Of a stretch of 64,000 nucleotides of DNA, positions 59,169 to 64,000 are shown piece after piece. This DNA is from Emydura subglobosa (Eukaryota; Chordata; Testudines; Chelidae). The notes below the pieces were generated by a model. The model was given only the letters and a program-made list of their open reading frames with translations. It did not search any database and was not told the origin of the DNA. The translations under genes were made by a program, and so were the position numbers. The stretch spans positions 52,043,583 through 52,107,582 of the forward strand of contig ML679966.1 of assembly GCA_007922225.1 (NCBI GenBank), written 5' to 3'. Each line of letters starts with the position of its first letter. Positions within the stretch are counted from its first letter, which is position 1.

Positions 59169-59522
59169 GTGGAGAACAGTGATAAAGCTCTCTCCATGCT
59201 GGCAACACAGGAAATGAAAATTCACACCTTCCCAGGGCTTGAGAGGAGAGGACTTTTCCTGATAGCTGTCCAGAGCGGTCAAAACGGAGCATTGTGGGAT
59301 ACATTCCAGAGGTCAATTAATTCGATTTAAGTTCCGTTGTGTCTACACAGACACTAAATCAATTTAACAAATTCAAATTAGACGCTATGCCACTTGCAGA
59401 CGTGGTCTTATTAAGTCGATTTTACAGGCACCTTAATTCGAATTAACAGTGGTGCCAGTGTAGGCGTGGGTGTAATTAAGTCGACTTAAGTGACTTTAAG
59501 TCGCCAGTGTAGACCAGGCCTA

Positions 59523-60640
59523 GGTTGTATATATTACCTAACAAAATTAAGTACAAATCTGTGACTGCAGAGTCTACTACATGACCATACCTTCTTGTGA
59601 TACCCTACACCAGGGACCATTCTTACTCATCTAATACAATTTAAATCATAACAGCATGGTGTGTTCTTGAGAGAACATTGAGCATTGCAGCCTACAGCTA
59701 GCTTTGCTGGGGTCTCCAACTTGCTTTTAGACATACTCTTGTTAATTATTTGTATTTACTTTACTTGGTAGCATTTACAATTCTAATGTACTATCGATCC
59801 TTCTGGCAACCACAACTAAAATTCATCTAGCAAAAAGGTAAATATAAATCCAAACAATGTAACAAACAAGCAGCTGGAGCCGCAGCTCATTAATCCAATA
59901 CATGAGTAAATATAGTAGTCTAGTTTATATCCATCTGAAGTCTTATTCTGGGCTACATAACCTTTCAAAAATATCTAACAGGCAAGAGAAACAAAAAACC
60001 AAAATATATATACTTAGTTGATGCTGCCAAAAGAATAAGTGGAATCTGTGTTTAGATCCTCAACCTCCCTTCTATCAAGTTAAACACAGTTGGGGTGTGG
60101 GGAGGGGGGTTTCAGGCTTTATCTTACATCTTCATTCATTCTAAAGGAGAATTAAATACAGTGACCTTGTAAGTCATTTCCAAACAGTTACATTCAGACA
60201 ATATAATTTCTCTAATGAGAAATGTTAGGGGCCCTCAGAGGGATGAGATTTAATGAAATTTGTGTACACCCCCCACCCTAGGGTTTTGCTTATGAGCATG
60301 CAAGTATGAAGCAAGCTTTTTGCAATTTTGTATATTTCAGAACCAAATTCAGAAAGGGGGGGGGGGGGAAGAGAGAGAGAGAGAGAGAAGAGAGAAGGAA
60401 TTTTGCAGTAGGGCAGATTCTGTGGCTTTGAAAACTTGAGCTGAAGGACTAGACATCTCCAAGATTTCCCATAAGCAGCTGAAGAAAGCCTTCCTTCCCT
60501 CTTGTTGTTTCTATATTGCCTAACAAGTTTTTAAAACTATTTGAAAATACTGTTTCCTGGAGTTGGCTTTAAAGAGGATAGTTAAAATCATATTCCAGTA
60601 ATTGTGTTTAAGACCACTGAATATTCACATCTAACCTCAC
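59523..60640. other. Unassigned, includes simple repeats
   Basis: A poly-G run followed by (GA)n lies at about 60356-60400 (G-tract, then gagagagagagagagag). No gene is recognised. Confidence 0.5.
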
Positions 60641-60723
60641 CTCCAGAAAATATTCTAAAGAGGTCAATATGGCTCCAACAGGAGCTATTTAATGACCTGA
60701 AAAAAAATGTCAAAGACTGAATC
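60641..60723 (-). CDS. Weak candidate exon
   Basis: On the minus strand an acceptor (ctatttttttgtag) precedes 60723 and a donor (GGAG/GTGAGG) follows 60641. One frame stays open through the 83 bp and reads IQSLTFFFRSLNSSCWSHID then LFRIFSG. It would end with one codon base, which does not join directly to the exon at 52936 (phase 0), so another exon would be needed between them. It could equally be chance. Confidence 0.25.
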
Positions 60724-61610
60724 CTACAAAAAAATAGAAACATGGACAATTTGCTTAGGATAAGTGAGACAAATGGCAATTTCCTGAAATATTCTTATAA
60801 AACCTTAATAAATTAAGTTGAAGTATCCTTGAAATCCACTGTATTAAATACAAAGGTTATCTATGACTGTGGGCCTGGATGATCAGAGGACTGTGGCAGA
60901 CAAGAATAGTCTTTTAGAACAATACCGGTGAAATATTTGGTGGGCAATATTTAGGGAGGTGAATGCAAATTCAACATTCCTAGCTGTGCAAAAACCTAGC
61001 CTTTTGAAGTTACACCCTGTGGAGTGGGCCTTTGTCTGCTGATCACCTGATGCAAAAGGCCAAGATCAAAGGTACAAACTATACAAATGAGAAACAGCAC
61101 TATCCATGGTTGCTCTGGTTCTGAGCTAAGGCTATTAGGAACTTGTAACTACCGAAAAACCTGTTGTGGGATTTGAAAGAATGTCTCCCACCAGGGCCTC
61201 TGTTGCAGTCTGTGGGGTGGGGGATGATCTCTGATAAGCTTATTAGCATGTGTGTAGGTTTTTGTTTGTTTGTTTGTTTTTTTAAATAGTTTTTAATGTT
61301 CTCTTTAGTGCTTTCAATTTAAGAATAAACATTCCTTCTTAGAAAGAGCTGTGTGGTAACTTGTAACTGCTAATAATTACAGATGTTCATAGCCTTCAAA
61401 GAGAAAGCAAAGCAGACATTGGCCTATTAGGTAGTCTGGCTTGCTAGGGATATCACAGGACAGGAGAGAGGAAAAAAAGACATCGGTCTCTGCCCAAGAA
61501 TGGTGAAGGCTGAAGAATTGGGAGTGAGTACTTTCAAGGGACCACAGAGGAGGAATACAGGTGCACTTGCTATTCCTTTGTATTCATATCACAATAAAAG
61601 GAATGAACAT
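60724..61610. other. Unassigned sequence
   Basis: No recognised gene or repeat apart from a (TTTG)n run at 61258-61281. Confidence 0.4.
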
Positions 61611-61614
61611 GTAG

Positions 61615-63402
61615 GGACAAAATCAGAAAGGGCTAAGGCACAAAATGAGTTACACCTTGCAAGGAACATATAAGGCAATAAGTAGAGGTTCTATAAAAAT
61701 GAGCAAGACAAAGGAAATGGAGATCCTCTACTTAGTAGGGGAAGAGCGCTAACAGACGACATCGAGGAGGTAAAGGTATTTAGTACTTATTTTGCTTCAG
61801 TTGTCACTAAAAAGGTAAATTGTGACCATACATTTAAACACAATTAATATTAACAAGGAAGGAAGAAAAACATGAGCCAAAACAGGGAGGGAACAAGTTA
61901 AAGAATATTTAGTTAAGTTGGATGAATTCAAGCCTGATGAAATTCACCCAAAAGGTACTTAAAGAACTAGCTGAAGCCATCTCAGAACTGTTAATTATAT
62001 TTGAGAATTAATGGAGGATAAGAGGTCCAGGGAGACTGGAGACGGGATAACATAGTACCGCTATCTAAAAAGAGGAATGAAGATGACCCAGGGAATTATA
62101 TATCAGTCAGTCCAACTTCAATACCTGCAATGATACTGGAACAAGTCATGAAGCACTTGATTTGTAAGCATCTAAGAGGATAAGAATGATAAACAGCTAA
62201 CATGGATTTGTCAAGAACAAATCACACCAAACCAACTGAATTTCCTCCTTTAACAAGATTACTGGCCTAGTGGTTAGATGGAGCACTGTATATGTGATAT
62301 CTTGATTTTAGTAAGGCTTATGACAGTCCCACATGCTATTCTCAAACAAATTAGAGAAATGTGGTCTAGATAAGGTTATAAGGAAGATGATCAGCTGGTT
62401 GAATGTTAACCACTCAGAGGATAGTCTATGGTTCACTGTAGAGGATGTACTTAGTGGGTTCCTATAGGGTCAGTTCTGGGTCTGGTATGAGTAAACATTT
62501 TCACTAATGATAAATAATGAAGCAGAGAGTATGCTTATAAAATTCTCAGATGACACCTAGCTGGGACAAGTTACAAGCACTTTGGAGGACAAGATTAGAA
62601 TTCAAAGCAACTGTGATGAACTGGGGAATTTCTCTGAAAACAACAAGATGAAATTCAACAGAGTCAAGTGCAAAGCACTTCACTCAAGAAGAAAAAAAAA
62701 TCAAATGCACAACTATAAAATGAGAACTAACTGGCTAGGTGGTAATAAGGCTGAACAGGATCTGGGGCTTACAGTGGATCACAAGTTGATTGTTAACCTA
62801 CAATGTGATGCAGTTATAAAAAAGGCTAATATTCTAGGGTGTATTAACAGAAGCGTTTTAAATAAGACACGGGAAGTTAGTATCCTGCTCTATCCAGTGT
62901 TGTTGAGGTCTCAGCTGGAATACAGTGTTCCTTTTTGGGCTCAATGCTTTAAGGCAGTGAACAAACTGATGAGAGCCCAGAACAGAACAAAAATGATGAA
63001 AGGCTTAGAAAACCTGATTTGTGAGAAAAGGTTAAAAAATGAGCTTGTTTAGTGTTCAGACAAGACAATAGAGGAGGGATCTGGTAACAGTCACCAAATA
63101 TTTTAAAAGGCTGTTAGAGATCCAGTGTCCTCCATGTCCATCTAAGGCAGGGACAGTAGCAATGGGCTTAATCTACAGCAAGGGAAATTTACAATGGTTA
63201 GATATTAGGAAAAAAACCCCAAAAACTACAATGTTAGTTGAATTCTGGAATAGGCTTCTAAGAGAGGCTTTGGAAGCCATCAGATTTTTAAGAACAGGTT
63301 GGACAAACATTTGTCAGGGAAGGTCTAGGTAACCAGTCCCAGCCTCAGCACAGTAGGCTGAGCTACATGACCTCTCTAAGCCCTATATTTCTATACTTAC
63401 AT
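61615..63402 (+). mobile_element. CR1 LINE, RT part and 3' end
   Basis: Sense-strand CR1 starts near aaatcagaaagggctaaggc, a pre-RT segment. The RT is readable as GNYISVSPTSIPAMILEQVM (about 62090) and DFSKAYDS (about 62310). The catalytic box reads KFSDDT, followed by a stop, near 62541. The frame 62582-63052 (156 codons) is the longest intact piece and includes VDHKLIVNLQCDAVIKKANI and SILLYPVLLRSQLEYSVPFW. The end is the CR1 3' region (ctaagccctatatttctat). It is inactive. Confidence 0.9.
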
Positions 63403-64000
63403 ACTTGCTTAATCCAGACTGCAATGAGTGGAAAGATTACCATTTCTAAAGCACCTACCCCCCCCCGGAAAAAACAGATTAAAAAAAGAGCAGCCACCTC
63501 CCCTTTTCTCCCTTCCATCTACCCACCCTTTCCCTCTGAGGATGGTGGTAGGGCCTGAATGACTCAAATATGATATTCTGTGTGATGCTGATGTCAGTTC
63601 GGGCTTTATACAGTACCTATATCATCTTTCTTAGCGTTATAGCTCAGTTTCAGAAGCTGTTTTTGTTTGGCAACAGTCACTGGCTTTCTCCTTGCTTCTT
63701 ACCATCCAACTCCCTTTTTCTATAGGGCATGTTAATGCATACAGAGCTCCCGATACTCCCACACAACCAAAACCAAAAAACACATTGATTTTCCCTATAC
63801 TGTGCTTGTTTTGTAGCTATAATATTGGAGGTGGGAAATATAAAAATGGACGAGGTTCACGAAGTTAATTCCCCCTTCCCTTACGGGAATAGTCAAATAT
63901 TTAAAGTTTATTTTTTATTTTTGAAGTTACAAGAAAAATCAGATTTTCCTCACAGCTCTATTGAAGATCTTCTGCTAACTATTCATGATTGCTTAACGTG
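63403..64000. other. Unassigned sequence
   Basis: No recognised gene or repeat. A poly-C run lies near 63459-63466. Confidence 0.4.

Larger units (their letters stand above)
55861..59519. mobile_element. PIF/Harbinger DNA transposon, full length but inactive
   Basis: A 3.66-kb element is bounded by CTA direct repeats (55858-55860 and 59520-59522; CTAG is shared on both sides). The 5' end is gggatatgtccacactg and the inverse of the 3' end is gcctggtctacactgg, imperfect inverted repeats; subterminal sequence is rich in ttaattcgaatta-type inverted motifs. It carries two genes facing each other, a DDE transposase (plus strand) and a Myb/SANT-like protein (minus strand), the canonical Harbinger pair. 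The transposase is broken. Confidence 0.92.

Noticed and set aside
1..64000. CRISPR arrays, operons, ribosome-binding sites and other prokaryotic features
   Set aside because: Base composition, LINE/SINE content and spliced exon candidates show vertebrate nuclear DNA; no regularly spaced repeats were seen.

Overview
This is vertebrate nuclear DNA with no prokaryotic gene organisation: AT-rich, gene-poor, intron-like, and about one third recognisable transposable elements. The mixture points to a turtle. It holds many decayed CR1 LINE copies, a DIRS-type tyrosine-recombinase retroelement, a Harbinger element with its Myb-like partner gene, and several short DNA-transposon derivatives of types I associate with testudine genomes. 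The assignment rests on recognising repeat families, not on a marker gene.

Layout. 1-6.5 kb: unassigned sequence with a Harbinger-like MITE (1.13 kb) and a TA-flanked palindromic MITE (3.9 kb). 6.5-13.0 kb: a minus-strand DIRS element with inverted terminal repeats, an internal complementary region, and relics of gag, RT/RNase H and tyrosine recombinase; a solo LTR with a 4-bp duplication has landed inside the recombinase. 14-26 kb: a MITE and two minus-strand CR1 copies. 27.7-28.5 kb: a hAT MITE with a perfect 8-bp duplication beside a CR1 3' end. 36-48 kb: small MITEs, CR1 fragments, MIR-like and tRNA-derived SINE sequence, a pyrimidine-rich block and an LTR-like segment. 50-52 kb: a second solo LTR of the 7-kb family and a CR1. 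55.9-59.5 kb: a full-length Harbinger element with a broken transposase and a nearly intact, intron-containing Myb/SANT-like gene on the opposite strand. 61.6-63.4 kb: another CR1.

The one host-gene signal is a set of four minus-strand candidate exons (52.9, 34.3, 20.2 and 15.0 kb). Each has splice-site sequence, and their reading phases join consistently (1, 2, 1) to a stop codon at 14768. They would be the 3' part of a gene covering at least 38 kb, with most of the mobile elements in its introns. I do not recognise the protein. Everything else that is open in six frames looks like chance or transposon-derived sequence. No tRNA or rRNA gene, CRISPR array or bacterial feature was seen.
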